From positions 62,001 through 126,000 of the forward strand of contig NZ_BMRF01000012.1 in assembly GCF_014648495.1 (NCBI RefSeq): a stretch of 64,000 bases of DNA, written 5' to 3'. A model generated the notes under the pieces. The model did not search any database. It saw only the letters and a list, made by a program, of their open reading frames with translations, and was not told where the DNA came from. Positions 41,180 to 51,457 of the stretch are shown one piece after another (position 1 is the first letter of the stretch; each line of letters begins with the position of its first letter). Position numbers and translations under genes: made by a program. This DNA is from Actinomadura cremea (GTDB taxonomy: Bacteria > Actinomycetota > Actinomycetes > Streptosporangiales > Streptosporangiaceae).

Positions 41180-44100
41180 TCAGCGGGCCGGGGTGGGCCG
41201 GGGGCGCACGGCCGCGCCCGCGGCCGCCGGCGATTCACTGCGTGCGGCCGTGCCGGGCGCGGGCGCGCGTCCGGCGAGCCGTTCCTCCAGGTGCGCGGCG
41301 AGCGTCCGCACGCCGGGCGGGTCCAGGAGGTTCAGGTGGTGCACGTCCGGGATCGTCACTTTCTCCAGGTCGGAGCAGAGCCCGCCGAAACCGTTGGTCC
41401 CGTCGAGCACGTAACGCGCGTCCCGGACCGCCCAGGGTGTCTCCTCGGGCGCGTGGTAGAGGATGACGCGGCCGTCGTAGGGCTCCGGCCGGTACGCCTC
41501 CAGGGACCGGGTGTCCTGGTGGGACGTGAGCTGGTGGGTCAGCGCCGCCGGTGGGATGTGGTCCACCAGCGGGGCCGCCCGCTCCATGACCAGCGCGAAC
41601 TGCGCCTCCTCGTCCAGCCCGGACAGCTCCTCGTAGGTGAGCCTGACGTCCAGGCCGTACGTCTCGTTGATGTAGTCGGCGAACGCCGAGAACCGGCGCG
41701 CGAGCGTGTCGGACTCGTCGTCCACGTCCAGCGGCAGGCCCGCGTCGAACAGCGCGACGAACTCGACCTCGCGTCCGGCCGCCCGGAGCTGCCGCGCCGT
41801 CTCGTAGGCGAGGACGCCGCCGAACGACCAGCCGCCGAGCCGGAACGCGCCCTCGGGCTGCGCCTCCAGCAGGTGCCGGACGTACCGGGCGGCGCGCTCC
41901 TCGACCGGCGGCGCGTCCTCGAACCGTTCGAGGCCGTACACCGGCTGGTCGGCGCCGAGCAGGTCGACGAGCTGCCGGTAGCAGGCGGTGGTGCCGCCCG
42001 CCGGGTGCGCGATGAAGATCGGCCGCCGGGTGCCGGTGGCCTTCAGCGGACGGACGGTCTGCCGCGCGGCCTCCTCGTCGGCCGCGCGGATGAACTCCGC
42101 GACGTGCTCGGCCGTCGGCGTCGCGAGCAGTTCGCCCTTCGTGACCTCGGTGCCGAGTTCGGTGACGACCGTCGCGACGAGCCGCTCGGCCTGCGCGTCC
42201 GTCCCGCCGAGGTCGGCGAAGAAGTCCGCGGTGACGCCGACCCGGTCGACCTCGAGGACGTCCTCGAAGATCCGGACGGCGAGGCGCTCGGCGGCGTCGC
42301 GCGGCATCACGTACCCGGCCTCGGCGTTCGACGCCGCCTGCACGGGCGCGGGCGCGTCGGCGAGCCCCAGCTCCCCGGCGGCCCACTCCTCGAACACGTT
42401 CACGCTCGCGCCCTGCAGCAGCACCGACGCGGGGACGGTCAGGCCGAGATCGTGCTCGACGCCGCTCTTGATCCGGACGGCGACGAGCGAGTCGAGACCG
42501 AGATCGGTCAGCGGGACCGCCGGGTCGAGGCGCTGCGGCTCGAACCCCAGCACGGACGCGATCCGGTACCTGACCTGCGCGGCGATCGCCTCGCGCGCCT
42601 CCGCCGGAGCCAGTTCCCTGAGCGCGTCGACGCCCGGCCAGTCGCCGGTGTCGTGCTGCTCGCCCGCGGCCTCGGTGAGCGCCGCGAAGTACGGCATGTT
42701 GCGGATCTCGGGGAACAGTCCCACCGCGGTCGCCGGGTCGAACCGCAGGACGCCCGTCGCCGGACGGTCGTGCACCAGCAGCGCTTCGAGGGCCTCGGCC
42801 CCCTCCTCGGGGCTGATCGGCTCGATCACCGCGACCGCGAGGTCGGCGGCGCCGCCGACCTTCGACCAGGTGCCCCAGTTGACGGTCGTCCCCGGCCTGC
42901 CGAGCGCCCGCCGGTACGCCATCAGGGCGTCGATCGCCGCGTTCGCCGCGGCGTACGCGCCCTGCCCCGGGGAGCCGAGGAGCGCCGCCGCCGACGAGTG
43001 CATCACGAGCCAGTCGAGGTCGAGGTCCCACGTGGCGTCGCTCAGCCGCCGCGCGCCCTCGACCTTCGCCGTCCACACCCGGCGGAGATCCTCGGGGCCG
43101 AGGTCGGCGATCATGCGGTCGTCGATGGCGCCGGCGCCGTGCACGACGCCCCGCAGCTTCACGCCGCCCTCCTGCGCGACCCGCACCAGCCGCTCGGCGG
43201 TGCCGGGCGCCGCGATGTCGCCGAGGACGATCCCCACGTCGACGCCGCTCTCCCGCAGCCGCGCGATCACCTTCTCCGCGGCGTCGTCCGGGCCCCGGCG
43301 GCCCGACAGCACGATCCGTCCCGCGCCCCGCTCGGCGAGCAGCCGCGCGGTGACCAGGCCGATGCCGCCGTACCCGCCGGTGATGACGTACGCCCCGCCG
43401 CGCCGCACGATCCTCGCCGGCTTCGCGGGCGGTTCGGGCGCCGCACCGGGCGCGAGCCGCGCCGCGTACCGGACGCCGCCGCGCCACGCGACCTCGCGCG
43501 CGTCGCCGTCCGCGAGCAGTTCGGCGACGAGGTCCGCGGGCCGGTCGACGTCCACGTGCGTCGCGCGCTGGACCGTCCGCTCGAACGCCAGCACGCGGGT
43601 CAGCGCGCTGACGAACCCGTGCGCGGGCTCGCCCGCCTCGCCGTCCAGGACGGGCAGCGCGGCCCGGGTCGCGACGTACAGCCGGGGCCCGTCGGGCAGC
43701 GTGCGGCTGACCCGCGCGACGGTGAGCACGAGCTCCTCGTCGACCAGCCCGGCCGACGGCACGAGCACGACGCCCGCGACCTCCCCCGCGTCCATCGGAT
43801 GGTCGTCGGGCGGCGTCGCCGTCGGCAGGTGCCGGACGACCGGGTGCCCGCGCTCCTCGAGTCCGGCGGCCACGGCCCCCGCGAGCACGTCGTCCTCCTC
43901 GGCCAGCACCAGCCACGAACCGCCTTCGCCCGACGGTTCGGGGCACGGGGACTCGTCCCAGACGAGTTCGACGAGCTTGTCGTGGAGGGGGACGGGGACG
44001 TCGGGGCGGTCGGTGCGGTGGAGCACGACGCCGGTGGCCTCGAGGAGGACCCCGCCGTCGGCGTCGAGCAGGACGACCGTGCCGGTCACGCCCTCATCGC

Positions 44101-47100
44101 TCCGCAGGGCGGTCGCGCGGGCGCGACCGCCGCGGTGCGTCGGCCCGTGGACGCGCAGGGCGCCGATGGTCTCGGCGAGCCAGACGCCGTCCTCGCCGGT
44201 GACGGCGGCGGCCTCGGCGGACAGGACGGCCAGGCAGCGGTCGAGGACCTCGGGGTGCAGGCGGTAGTGCCGGCTGCCGCGCTCGGCGGGGGCGATCTCG
44301 GCGAGGTCGTCCACGCTCCCGGCGGGGCCGGTGGCGGGGGCCCGGTGGTCCTCGCCGACGTCCGCGCTGGCCAGCCGGGTCCAGGTGCCTGCGGGCGTGC
44401 GGGCGTGGATCTCGACGCGCTGCTCGGCCTCGGTGTAGGTCGTGGTGACGATCGTGTGGTCGGCGAGCGCGAGCGGGCGCTCCATCCACAGGCTGTTGAC
44501 GCGGACGGCGCCGGTGCCGAGGGCGCTCGCCCCGGCGGCGAGGGCCATCTCGGCGTACGCGGCGACCGGCAGGACGGGCAGGCCGTGGACGGCGAGGTCG
44601 GCGAGCCACGGGCGGGCGGCGAGGCCCACGTCGGCGCGCCAGGCGTGCCGGTCCTCGCCGGGCAGTTCGACGTGCGCGCCGAGCAGCGGGTGCTCGTCGC
44701 GGCCCCGGTCGGCGCGCGCGGAGAGGTCGACCCAGTGGCGTTCGTGCCGCCACGGCGAGAACGGGACGTCGACGATCGCGCCGTCGGCGGGTGCGGCCAC
44801 CGCGTGGCCGTGCGCGGCGAGGGACGCGAGCTGCGCGTGGAAGGTGAGGGTGTCGTCGGTCTCCTGGCCCTTCGGCGCCCGCTTGAGCGTGTGGGTGACG
44901 AGGGCGCCGGTGCCGTCGAGGGTCTCGCCGACGGCGTGCGCGAGGATCGGGTGCGCGTTGACCTCGACGAACGTGCGGTGGCCGTCCTCGGAGGCGGCGG
45001 CGATCGCGTCGGTGAGCCGGACCGGGTTGCGCAGGTTCGACGCCCAGTACCCGGCGTCGAGGGTCGCGTCCGCGGCGGCGAACGCGCGCGGGTCGTCCAG
45101 CGCGGTGGTGTAGAGGACGATGCCGTCCGCGAGGGGCGTGCCCGGTTCGGCGCCGACGTCCGCGAGCCGTTCGCGCAGTTCGGGGAGCAGCGGGTCGACC
45201 TGCGGGGAGTGGCCCGCGCCCTCGGCCTGCACCATGCGGGCGAGGCGGCCCTCGGCCTCGGCGCGCCGGACGACCTCGGCGACCTCGTCCGCGTCGCCGG
45301 TGACGACCGTCTGCTTCGGCGAGGAGTGGACGGCCGCGTACACCCGCGGCAGGTCGTGCGCGAGGCGCTCGACCTCGGCGGCGGACGCGCCGAGCACGGC
45401 CATCGCGCCGCCGCCGACGAGGCGGGTGAGCAGCCGGGAGCGGCGGCAGATGACGCGGACGCCGTCCTGCGGGGTGAGGGCCCCGGCGACGACGGCCGCC
45501 GCGACCTCGCCCATCGAGTGGCCGACGACCGCGCCGGGCGTGACCCCGTACGCCTTCCACATGCGGGCGAGCCCGATCTGGATCGCGAACAGGACCGGCA
45601 TCGTCTCGGCCGGGCCGTCCGGCTTCGCGCCGGATTCGAGCAGGTCCCACAGGGCGGGGCCGCCCTCCTCGGCGAACAGCCCGTCGAGGTCGTCGATGGC
45701 CTCGGCGAACGCGGGCTCCTCCTCGAGGAGCCGCTGCGCCATCCCGGGGCGCTGCGCCCCGTACCCGGAGAAGACCCAGACGGGACGGCCGGGGTTGCCG
45801 AGCGCCGAGCCGGTGACGACGCCCGGGTGGGGGCGCCCCTCGGCGAGCGCGGTCAGCCCGTCGACCAGGCCGGCGCGGTCGCGGGCGGCGACGGCGGCGC
45901 GGGCCCGGCCGCGGCCGCCGCGGCGGTGCAGGGTGCGGGCGACGTCGGGCAGGTCGGCGCCCGATTCCTCCAGCCAGGCGGCGAGGACGGACGCGTGGTC
46001 GCGGATGCGGTCGTCGGCGGTGTCGGAGAGGGGGAACGTGCGGACGACGGCGGGCTGGACGCGCGGTTCGAGCGCCGGAGCCGCCTCGAGGATCACGTGC
46101 GCGTTCGTCCCGCCGAACCCGAACCCGGACACGCCCGCGCGGGCCGGGTGCCCGCGGTCGGGCCACGGCGTCTCCGCGGCGACGACCGAGAGGCGCAGGT
46201 CGTCGAACGGGATGTGCGGGTTCGGCTCGCTGTAGTGCGCGCTCGCCGGGATGACGCGGTGGTGCAGCGCGAGGACGGCCTTGATGAGCCCGGCGACGCC
46301 CGCGGCGGACTCCATGTGCCCGAGGTTCGACTTCGCCGAGCCGAGCAGCAGGGGCGCGTCCGGGGAGCGGCCCGCGCCGAGGATCTCGCCGACGGCCTTC
46401 GCCTCGATCGGGTCGCCGAGGAACGTGCCGGTGCCGTGCGCCTCCACGTAGTCGACCTCGCGGGTGTCGATCCCGGCGGACGCGTACACGTCCCGCAGGA
46501 GCGCCCGCTGCGCCTCGGAGTTGGGCGCGACGAGGCCGTTGGAGCGGCCGTCGGAGTTGACGCCGCTGCCCCGGACGACGGCGAGGACGCGGTCGCCGTC
46601 GCGGATCGCGTCCGACAGGCGCTTCAGCACGACCGCGCCGCAGCCCTCCGCGCGGACCATCCCGTCGGCGGACGCGTCGAACGCTTTGCAGTGCCCGTCG
46701 GCGGCGGTGCCCCCGGCGAGGTCGAACGTCATCGTGACGGTCGGGGACAGCAGCAGGTTCACGCCGCCGGCGAGCGCCACGTCGGCCTCGCCGCGCCGCA
46801 GCGCCTGCACCGCGAGGTGCGTCGAGACGAGGGACGAGCTGCACGCGGTGTCGACGATCATGCTGGGGCCGCGCAGGTCCAGCAGGTACGACAACCGGTT
46901 CGCGATGATGCTGAGCGCGGCGCCGGTCGCGGTGAACGGCTCCAGGGCGGCCGGGTCGGACGCGGTGAACGCCGCGTACTCGGGCGCGGACACGCCGACG
47001 AACACGCCGGTGCGGCTGCCGCGCAGCGACGCCGGGCCGATCCCGGCGTGCTCGAACGCCTCCCAGGCGACCTCGAGGACGAGCCGCTGCTGGGGGTCCA

Positions 47101-47725
47101 TGACGGCGGCCTCGCGCGGCGTGATGCCGAAGAACCGGGCGTCGAACTCGGCGACGTCGTCCAGGAAGCCGCCGAGGCGGGTGGTCTTGGCGAGCAGGTC
47201 GCCGACCTCGGGGGAGCCGTCGTCGAACGGGTCCCAGCGGCCGTCCGGGACCTCCCGGATCGCGTCGCCGCGGCCGGTGAGGAAGCGCCAGTAGTCGGCG
47301 GGCCCGGTGAGGTCGCGGCCGCCGCCGGGGAACCGGCAGCCGATGCCGACGACGGCGATCGGCTCGTCGTTCGCCGGGGCCGCGGACGGGACGGGCGGCG
47401 CCGCCGGTTCGGCGCTCGCGGCGGTCGCGAGGTCGGCGCCGGAGGCGAGGGCGACCGAGAGCTTGTCGATCGTCGGGTGTTCCCAGACGAGGGTGGCGGG
47501 GAGCGACCGGCCGAGCATCTGCTCCAGCTCGCCCGCGATCGCGACGGCGTCGCGGGAGGCGAGCCCGAACTCCTCGAGCGGGCGGTCGGATTCGATCTGG
47601 TCTGCGGTGGTCCGGGAGCGACGCGCGATCTGCTCGATCAGGTGCCGGCGAATCGAATCCTCGCTGATCCGAGCCCGATCCTGCGGGATGTCCCGCGCGG
47701 CTCCGGAACGATCATTGCTCTGCAT
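41180..47725 (-). CDS. Type I PKS, Pks13-like: ACP-KS-AT-DH*-KR-ACP-ACP*-TE
   Basis: A 2181-residue single-module synthase. The N-terminal ACP with Ser57 ([10 protein letters not shown]) closely resembles the loading ACP of mycobacterial Pks13. KS: Cys295 (DTACSSS), His430, His470. AT: Ser737 (GHSMGE), with GAGHSPQ at about 838 instead of the HAFH/YASH specificity motifs. DH: the catalytic His is Leu1044 ([14 protein letters not shown]), so it is probably dead. KR: intact GGYGGIG near 1450, Ser-Tyr-Asn and an IDD-type (B) loop. ACP2: Ser1746 (LGLDSL). A further carrier has GGTDA (Asp1843) where Ser should be. TE: Ser1967 (GWSFGG), His2129/2130. No ER. It probably extends a FAAL-supplied fatty acid once and releases a beta-hydroxy acid. 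Confidence 0.93.
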   Translation of the reverse strand: MQSNDRSGAARDIPQDRARISEDSIRRHLIEQIARRSRTTADQIESDRPLEEFGLASRDAVAIAGELEQMLGRSLPATLVWEHPTIDKLSVALASGADLATAASAEPAAPPVPSAAPANDEPIAVVGIGCRFPGGGRDLTGPADYWRFLTGRGDAIREVPDGRWDPFDDGSPEVGDLLAKTTRLGGFLDDVAEFDARFFGITPREAAVMDPQQRLVLEVAWEAFEHAGIGPASLRGSRTGVFVGVSAPEYAAFTASDPAALEPFTATGAALSIIANRLSYLLDLRGPSMIVDTACSSSLVSTHLAVQALRRGEADVALAGGVNLLLSPTVTMTFDLAGGTAADGHCKAFDASADGMVRAEGCGAVVLKRLSDAIRDGDRVLAVVRGSGVNSDGRSNGLVAPNSEAQRALLRDVYASAGIDTREVDYVEAHGTGTFLGDPIEAKAVGEILGAGRSPDAPLLLGSAKSNLGHMESAAGVAGLIKAVLALHHRVIPASAHYSEPNPHIPFDDLRLSVVAAETPWPDRGHPARAGVSGFGFGGTNAHVILEAAPALEPRVQPAVVRTFPLSDTADDRIRDHASVLAAWLEESGADLPDVARTLHRRGGRGRARAAVAARDRAGLVDGLTALAEGRPHPGVVTGSALGNPGRPVWVFSGYGAQRPGMAQRLLEEEPAFAEAIDDLDGLFAEEGGPALWDLLESGAKPDGPAETMPVLFAIQIGLARMWKAYGVTPGAVVGHSMGEVAAAVVAGALTPQDGVRVICRRSRLLTRLVGGGAMAVLGASAAEVERLAHDLPRVYAAVHSSPKQTVVTGDADEVAEVVRRAEAEGRLARMVQAEGAGHSPQVDPLLPELRERLADVGAEPGTPLADGIVLYTTALDDPRAFAAADATLDAGYWASNLRNPVRLTDAIAAASEDGHRTFVEVNAHPILAHAVGETLDGTGALVTHTLKRAPKGQETDDTLTFHAQLASLAAHGHAVAAPADGAIVDVPFSPWRHERHWVDLSARADRGRDEHPLLGAHVELPGEDRHAWRADVGLAARPWLADLAVHGLPVLPVAAYAEMALAAGASALGTGAVRVNSLWMERPLALADHTIVTTTYTEAEQRVEIHARTPAGTWTRLASADVGEDHRAPATGPAGSVDDLAEIAPAERGSRHYRLHPEVLDRCLAVLSAEAAAVTGEDGVWLAETIGALRVHGPTHRGGRARATALRSDEGVTGTVVLLDADGGVLLEATGVVLHRTDRPDVPVPLHDKLVELVWDESPCPEPSGEGGSWLVLAEEDDVLAGAVAAGLEERGHPVVRHLPTATPPDDHPMDAGEVAGVVLVPSAGLVDEELVLTVARVSRTLPDGPRLYVATRAALPVLDGEAGEPAHGFVSALTRVLAFERTVQRATHVDVDRPADLVAELLADGDAREVAWRGGVRYAARLAPGAAPEPPAKPARIVRRGGAYVITGGYGGIGLVTARLLAERGAGRIVLSGRRGPDDAAEKVIARLRESGVDVGIVLGDIAAPGTAERLVRVAQEGGVKLRGVVHGAGAIDDRMIADLGPEDLRRVWTAKVEGARRLSDATWDLDLDWLVMHSSAAALLGSPGQGAYAAANAAIDALMAYRRALGRPGTTVNWGTWSKVGGAADLAVAVIEPISPEEGAEALEALLVHDRPATGVLRFDPATAVGLFPEIRNMPYFAALTEAAGEQHDTGDWPGVDALRELAPAEAREAIAAQVRYRIASVLGFEPQRLDPAVPLTDLGLDSLVAVRIKSGVEHDLGLTVPASVLLQGASVNVFEEWAAGELGLADAPAPVQAASNAEAGYVMPRDAAERLAVRIFEDVLEVDRVGVTADFFADLGGTDAQAERLVATVVTELGTEVTKGELLATPTAEHVAEFIRAADEEAARQTVRPLKATGTRRPIFIAHPAGGTTACYRQLVDLLGADQPVYGLERFEDAPPVEERAARYVRHLLEAQPEGAFRLGGWSFGGVLAYETARQLRAAGREVEFVALFDAGLPLDVDDESDTLARRFSAFADYINETYGLDVRLTYEELSGLDEEAQFALVMERAAPLVDHIPPAALTHQLTSHQDTRSLEAYRPEPYDGRVILYHAPEETPWAVRDARYVLDGTNGFGGLCSDLEKVTIPDVHHLNLLDPPGVRTLAAHLEERLAGRAPAPGTAARSESPAAAGAAVRPRPTPAR

Positions 47726-48016
47726 GCGGTGGGTTCCCCCCCATGACGGGATCGTTCGTCGAAGCAGGGACCCACTTTGTCCCACGGTGACCGGCTCACG
47801 ATGCGCATCCAGACCACTTTTCTCCGCAGCCACTTGTCACGGTGATGACAAGACTCGGTAGTAACCAATGTGGCCTGATGGGATAGTTGAGACACCCATC
47901 CCGGAGTTGTGGTGGGTAACCACTAATGAACCAAAAGTAACAATAGTCTGACGAGACATTTTAGGGGGTAGCGGCGGATTTCCCGCGCGCGGGGAGAGGT
48001 CACGCCGCGTGCACCG
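47726..48016. promoter_or_regulatory. Divergent promoter region, PKS and MFS units
   Basis: 291 bp without a gene. It contains the cluster operator (47833-47852), a partial second copy (TTTGTCCCACGGTGACC, about 47777-47792) and the inverted repeat GTGGT-N5-ACCAC (47909-47923) on the MFS side. The region is less GC-rich than its flanks, with several TA-rich boxes suitable as -10 elements. Confidence 0.7.
47833..47852. promoter_or_regulatory. Cluster operator, copy 1
   Basis: CTTGTCACGGTGATGACAAG: arms CTTGTCA and TGACAAG around a 6-bp centre. It lies 108 bp before the PKS start and 165 bp before the MFS start. The same arms occur at 56070-56097. Confidence 0.75.
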
Positions 48017-50194
48017 TTGACCCGGGGCCGATACCGATGGGCGCTGGCGGTCGTCGCCGTCAGCGCATTCATGATCACCATGGACAACACGGTGGTCTTC
48101 AACGCGCTGCCCACGATCATGGCCGATCTCGACATGTCGGATTCGGCCAAGGACTGGGTCGCCACCGGGTACATCCTGATGTTCTCGTGCCTGATGATCG
48201 CGGGCGGGCGGCTCACGGACGTCTACGGGCCGCGCCTCACGTTCACGTCCGGGATGATCGTGTTCACCGCGGCGTCCGCCGTCTGCGGGCTCGCGCAGTC
48301 CACGGACGTCCTCATCCTGGCCCGCATCGCGCAGGGCGCCGGGGCCGCGCTCGCGCTGCCCGCCACGCAGGTCATGGTCACCGTCGGGCGCAACGACAAG
48401 CAGCGCTCGATCGGCAACATCGTGTGGATCGGCGCCGCGTCCAGCGCCACCGCCCTCGGGCCCACGATCGGCGGCATCATCGTCCAGCACTGGCACTGGG
48501 GCTGGATCTTCCTGATCAACATCGTGCCCGGGATCCTGGTGATCCTGCTCGGCGTGTTCGTCCTCACCGGCCACGGCGAGAACAAGGACGCCCGCGTCGA
48601 CCTGCCCGGCGTGCTCATCTCCGCGACGATGCTGTTCGCGTTCACCTACGGGCTGGAGTCCGGCAACAACCACGGCTGGACCGACCCGTCCGTGCTCAGC
48701 GTCTTCGCGCTCGGACTGATCGCGCTCGTCTGCTTCATCATGGTGGAGAGCTGGGCCCCCGACCCGATGATCGACATGCGGTTCTTCCGCAACCGGGTCT
48801 TCACCGGCGGGCTGCTGTCGCAGATGCTCTACGGCATCGGCTTCAACGGCATGATGTTCTACTCGGCGACGTTCCTGCAGCGCTTCCTGGACTTCTCGCC
48901 GCCCCAGGCCGGCCTCGTCATGCTCCCCCCGGCCATCACGATCATGGTGCTGACGCCCGTCGCGTTCCTGCTCGCCGCCAAGATCGGCCCGCGGCCCGCG
49001 ATCGGCGGCGGCATGGCGCTGATGGCCCTCGGCATGTTCCTGTTCTCGACGATCGAGCGCGGCGACTCCTACGCCGACCTCATGCCCGGCGTCATGCTCG
49101 TCGGCGTCGGCGCGGCCCTCGGCATGCCGCTGGTGATGTACGTGCTGAAGGCCGTCCCCGAGCAGCAGGCGGGCGTCGCCAGCGGCGTCATCAACGTGAT
49201 CCGGGAGGCGTCCGGCGCGTTCGGCATCGCGATCGTCGGGCTGCTCATCCACAGCGTCCCCGAGGACGGCGCGAGCGCCGCCGAGCTGGAGGTCTTCCGC
49301 GAGGGCACCTCGTCCGGGCTGATCCTCGGCGCCGCGCTGGTGCTGGTCGGCGGCCTCATCGGCGGCCTCACCCTGCCCAGCCGGCGCGGCTGGCTCGGCC
49401 CCAAGCACGGCAAGCAGCGCCCGCTCGTCGACCCGCCGCCGCGCCGCCGCCGCGCGGCGGCGGCTCGCGAACCCGACCCGGTCCCCGCGCCGCGGTCCGC
49501 GTCGTCGGCGTCGCGGGCCACGACACCCGATCCGATCCCCGTCGGCGCCGGGGCCCCCGCCGTGGACGACCGCCCGGTCGCCGGCGCGGGCGCCGCACCG
49601 TCGCCCGCCGGCACCCCGGCCGCCGGCACCCCGGCGAGCCCCCGGCCGAGCACCCGGGCGAGCGCCGCACCGGGTGCCGCACCGGGTGCCGCACCTGGTG
49701 CCGCACCGGGTGCCGCACCGGGTGCCGCACCGTCCTCCGTCCCGCCCCCCGTCCCGCCCGACGCCGGCACCGTCGCCGGCGCGCCCTCCCCGCTCGCCTC
49801 CCCCCGGAAGGACGAGAGCATGCCCGACCCCACCCCCGGGCCCCACTGGTGGAACGACTGGGACGAACCCGGCTCGGGCCCCGGCCCGCAGGAGCCGACT
49901 CCCACGCCGTCGGCCTGGCCCCCGCCGCCGGGCGCCGTCCCGCCGGAGACGCCCGCACCGCCGGAGGCGCCGGCCGCGCCCGAACGTCCGGCGCCGTCCG
50001 TCCCGGCGGACGACGTCTGGTACGACCGGCCCGGCACCGTGCGGGACGGCCTGTCGCTCGGGGTCGCGGACCCGGCGGACGCCCGCCGCCCGCCACCGCC
50101 GCCCGAGGGCTGGTACCAGCCGTACACGCCGGACGAGGAGCCGCCGAGCGGCCCGCCGCCCCCGCCGTCCGGTCCCCGCGACGACGCCTGGTGA
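48017..50194 (+). CDS. MFS exporter (DHA2) with long Pro-rich tail
   Basis: A 725-residue transporter. Residues 1 to about 455 form the 14-helix EmrB/QacA-type drug:H+ antiporter unit, with motif A-like GGRLTDVYGPR and motif C-like GAASSATALGPTIGG. An exceptional tail of about 270 residues follows: APGA repeats, many prolines and late Trp/Tyr motifs (HWWNDWDEPG, GWYQPYTPDEEPP). The start is uncertain: the TTG at 48017 fits the first helix but GGGGAGAGG lies 17 nt upstream, and no in-frame ATG or GTG is better placed. It is divergent from the PKS and 10 bp before the glycosyltransferase gene, so product export is likely. Confidence 0.85.
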   Translation: MTRGRYRWALAVVAVSAFMITMDNTVVFNALPTIMADLDMSDSAKDWVATGYILMFSCLMIAGGRLTDVYGPRLTFTSGMIVFTAASAVCGLAQSTDVLILARIAQGAGAALALPATQVMVTVGRNDKQRSIGNIVWIGAASSATALGPTIGGIIVQHWHWGWIFLINIVPGILVILLGVFVLTGHGENKDARVDLPGVLISATMLFAFTYGLESGNNHGWTDPSVLSVFALGLIALVCFIMVESWAPDPMIDMRFFRNRVFTGGLLSQMLYGIGFNGMMFYSATFLQRFLDFSPPQAGLVMLPPAITIMVLTPVAFLLAAKIGPRPAIGGGMALMALGMFLFSTIERGDSYADLMPGVMLVGVGAALGMPLVMYVLKAVPEQQAGVASGVINVIREASGAFGIAIVGLLIHSVPEDGASAAELEVFREGTSSGLILGAALVLVGGLIGGLTLPSRRGWLGPKHGKQRPLVDPPPRRRRAAAAREPDPVPAPRSASSASRATTPDPIPVGAGAPAVDDRPVAGAGAAPSPAGTPAAGTPASPRPSTRASAAPGAAPGAAPGAAPGAAPGAAPSSVPPPVPPDAGTVAGAPSPLASPRKDESMPDPTPGPHWWNDWDEPGSGPGPQEPTPTPSAWPPPPGAVPPETPAPPEAPAAPERPAPSVPADDVWYDRPGTVRDGLSLGVADPADARRPPPPPEGWYQPYTPDEEPPSGPPPPPSGPRDDAW
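49664..49732 (+). repeat. 12-bp tandem repeat in MFS tail
   Basis: Five and a half copies of GCCGCACCGGGT (one with a single change), encoding repeated APGA in the cytoplasmic tail. Confidence 0.85.
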
Positions 50195-50204
50195 GGAGGC
50201 CCGC

Positions 50205-51434
50205 ATGAGCACCATCGTGATCTTCGGCGCGGGCTCGCGCGGTGACGTCCAGCCGTGTGCCGCCCTCGGGCGCGCCCTGCGCGCGCGGGGGCACGACGTC
50301 ACGCTCGTCGCCAGCGCCCGCTACGCCTCGCTCGCCGCCGGGGCGGGGCTCGGCCTCGCGCCGCTCACCGCCGACCCGACCGAGATCCTCGAGTCGGACG
50401 CCGGGCAGGAGCTGCTCGCGGGCGGCCGCAACCCGGTGAAGTTCCTCGGCGGGTTCCGGCGGATCCTCGGGCCGATGGCCGAACGGCTCCTCGCCGAATG
50501 CCTCGACGCGTGCAAGGACGCCGACCTGATCCTCGGGCCGACGCTCGGCGCGCTCCCCCGGCACATCGGCGAGCACCTCGGCGTCCCGTGGGCGCTGATC
50601 CACTTCCAGCCGAGCCGCGCCACCGGCGCGTTCCCGCACCCGTTCGTCCCCCGCGCGCGCCTGCTCGGCCCGCTCGCCAACCGGGCGAGCTTCCACGCCG
50701 TCGACCAGGTCGCATGGCTGCTGTCGCGCCCGTTCATCAACCCGTGGCGCGAGGAGCGGCTCGGGCTGCCGCCGCTGCCGCTGCGCGACGCGGGCGACGA
50801 CCGTCCGGTCCTCGCCTGCTTCAGCCCGGCCGTCGTCCCGCGCCCGCGCGACTGGCCGCGCAGCCTCGCCATGACCGGCTACTGGTTCCTCGACGAGCCC
50901 GGCTGGGAGCCCCCGAAGGACCTCGCCGACTTCCTCGACGACGGCCCCCCGCCCGTCTACGTCGGGTTCGGCAGCATGGTCCCGAAGGACGCCGCGATGA
51001 CCGACCGGATCGTCCGGACGGCGCTGAAGCTCGCGGGCGTCCGCGGGATCGTCCAGGGCGATCCGGACACCTCGGACGGCGACGTGCTCGCCGTCCGCGA
51101 CGTCCCGCACTCGTGGCTGTTCCCCCGCATGGCCGCCGTCGTCCACCACGGCGGCGCGGGCACCACGGCGGCGGGCCTGCGCGCGGGCGCCCCCACGGTC
51201 GTCTGCCCGTTCTTCGGCGACCAGCCGTACTGGGGCGAACGGGTCGCGGCGCTGGGCGCGGGCCCGCCGCCGCTGCCGTTCCGGACGCTCACCGTCCCGC
51301 GCCTGGCCGCCCGGATCCGCGCGGCCGTCGAGGACCCGGACATCGCCGACCGCGCCGACCGCCTCGGCCGCCGCATCCACGCCGAGGACGGTCTAGCGCG
51401 CGCGCAGGAAGCCCTAGAGCCCCTTCTGCGCTGA
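50205..51434 (+). CDS. GT1-family glycosyltransferase
   Basis: A 409-residue GT-B enzyme of the UGT/macrolide-glycosyltransferase type (also close to GT28). N-terminal acceptor domain: TIVIFGAGSRGDVQPCAALGRALRARGHDVTLV. C-terminal donor domain with the PSPG-like block (VHHGGAGTTAAGLRAGAPTVVCPFFGDQPYWGERVAALGAGP). Family members decorate antibiotics, sterols, or mycobacterial phenolic glycolipids and glycopeptidolipids. GAGGAGG precedes the ATG, 10 bp after the MFS stop. Acceptor is probably the PKS-derived lipid, inferred from the cluster; the sugar is unknown and no NDP-sugar genes are present in the window. Confidence 0.9.
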   Translation: MSTIVIFGAGSRGDVQPCAALGRALRARGHDVTLVASARYASLAAGAGLGLAPLTADPTEILESDAGQELLAGGRNPVKFLGGFRRILGPMAERLLAECLDACKDADLILGPTLGALPRHIGEHLGVPWALIHFQPSRATGAFPHPFVPRARLLGPLANRASFHAVDQVAWLLSRPFINPWREERLGLPPLPLRDAGDDRPVLACFSPAVVPRPRDWPRSLAMTGYWFLDEPGWEPPKDLADFLDDGPPPVYVGFGSMVPKDAAMTDRIVRTALKLAGVRGIVQGDPDTSDGDVLAVRDVPHSWLFPRMAAVVHHGGAGTTAAGLRAGAPTVVCPFFGDQPYWGERVAALGAGPPPLPFRTLTVPRLAARIRAAVEDPDIADRADRLGRRIHAEDGLARAQEALEPLLR

Positions 51435-51457
51435 CCCCCGGCTCACCTCCCGTGCGG

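Noticed and set aside
41291-47746. Continuous plus-strand open frame of about 2150 codons opposite the PKS
   Set aside because: It is the antisense shadow of a GC-rich gene: composition is dominated by Arg, Val, Asp, Gly and Ala, no domains are visible, and the minus strand carries complete PKS active sites.
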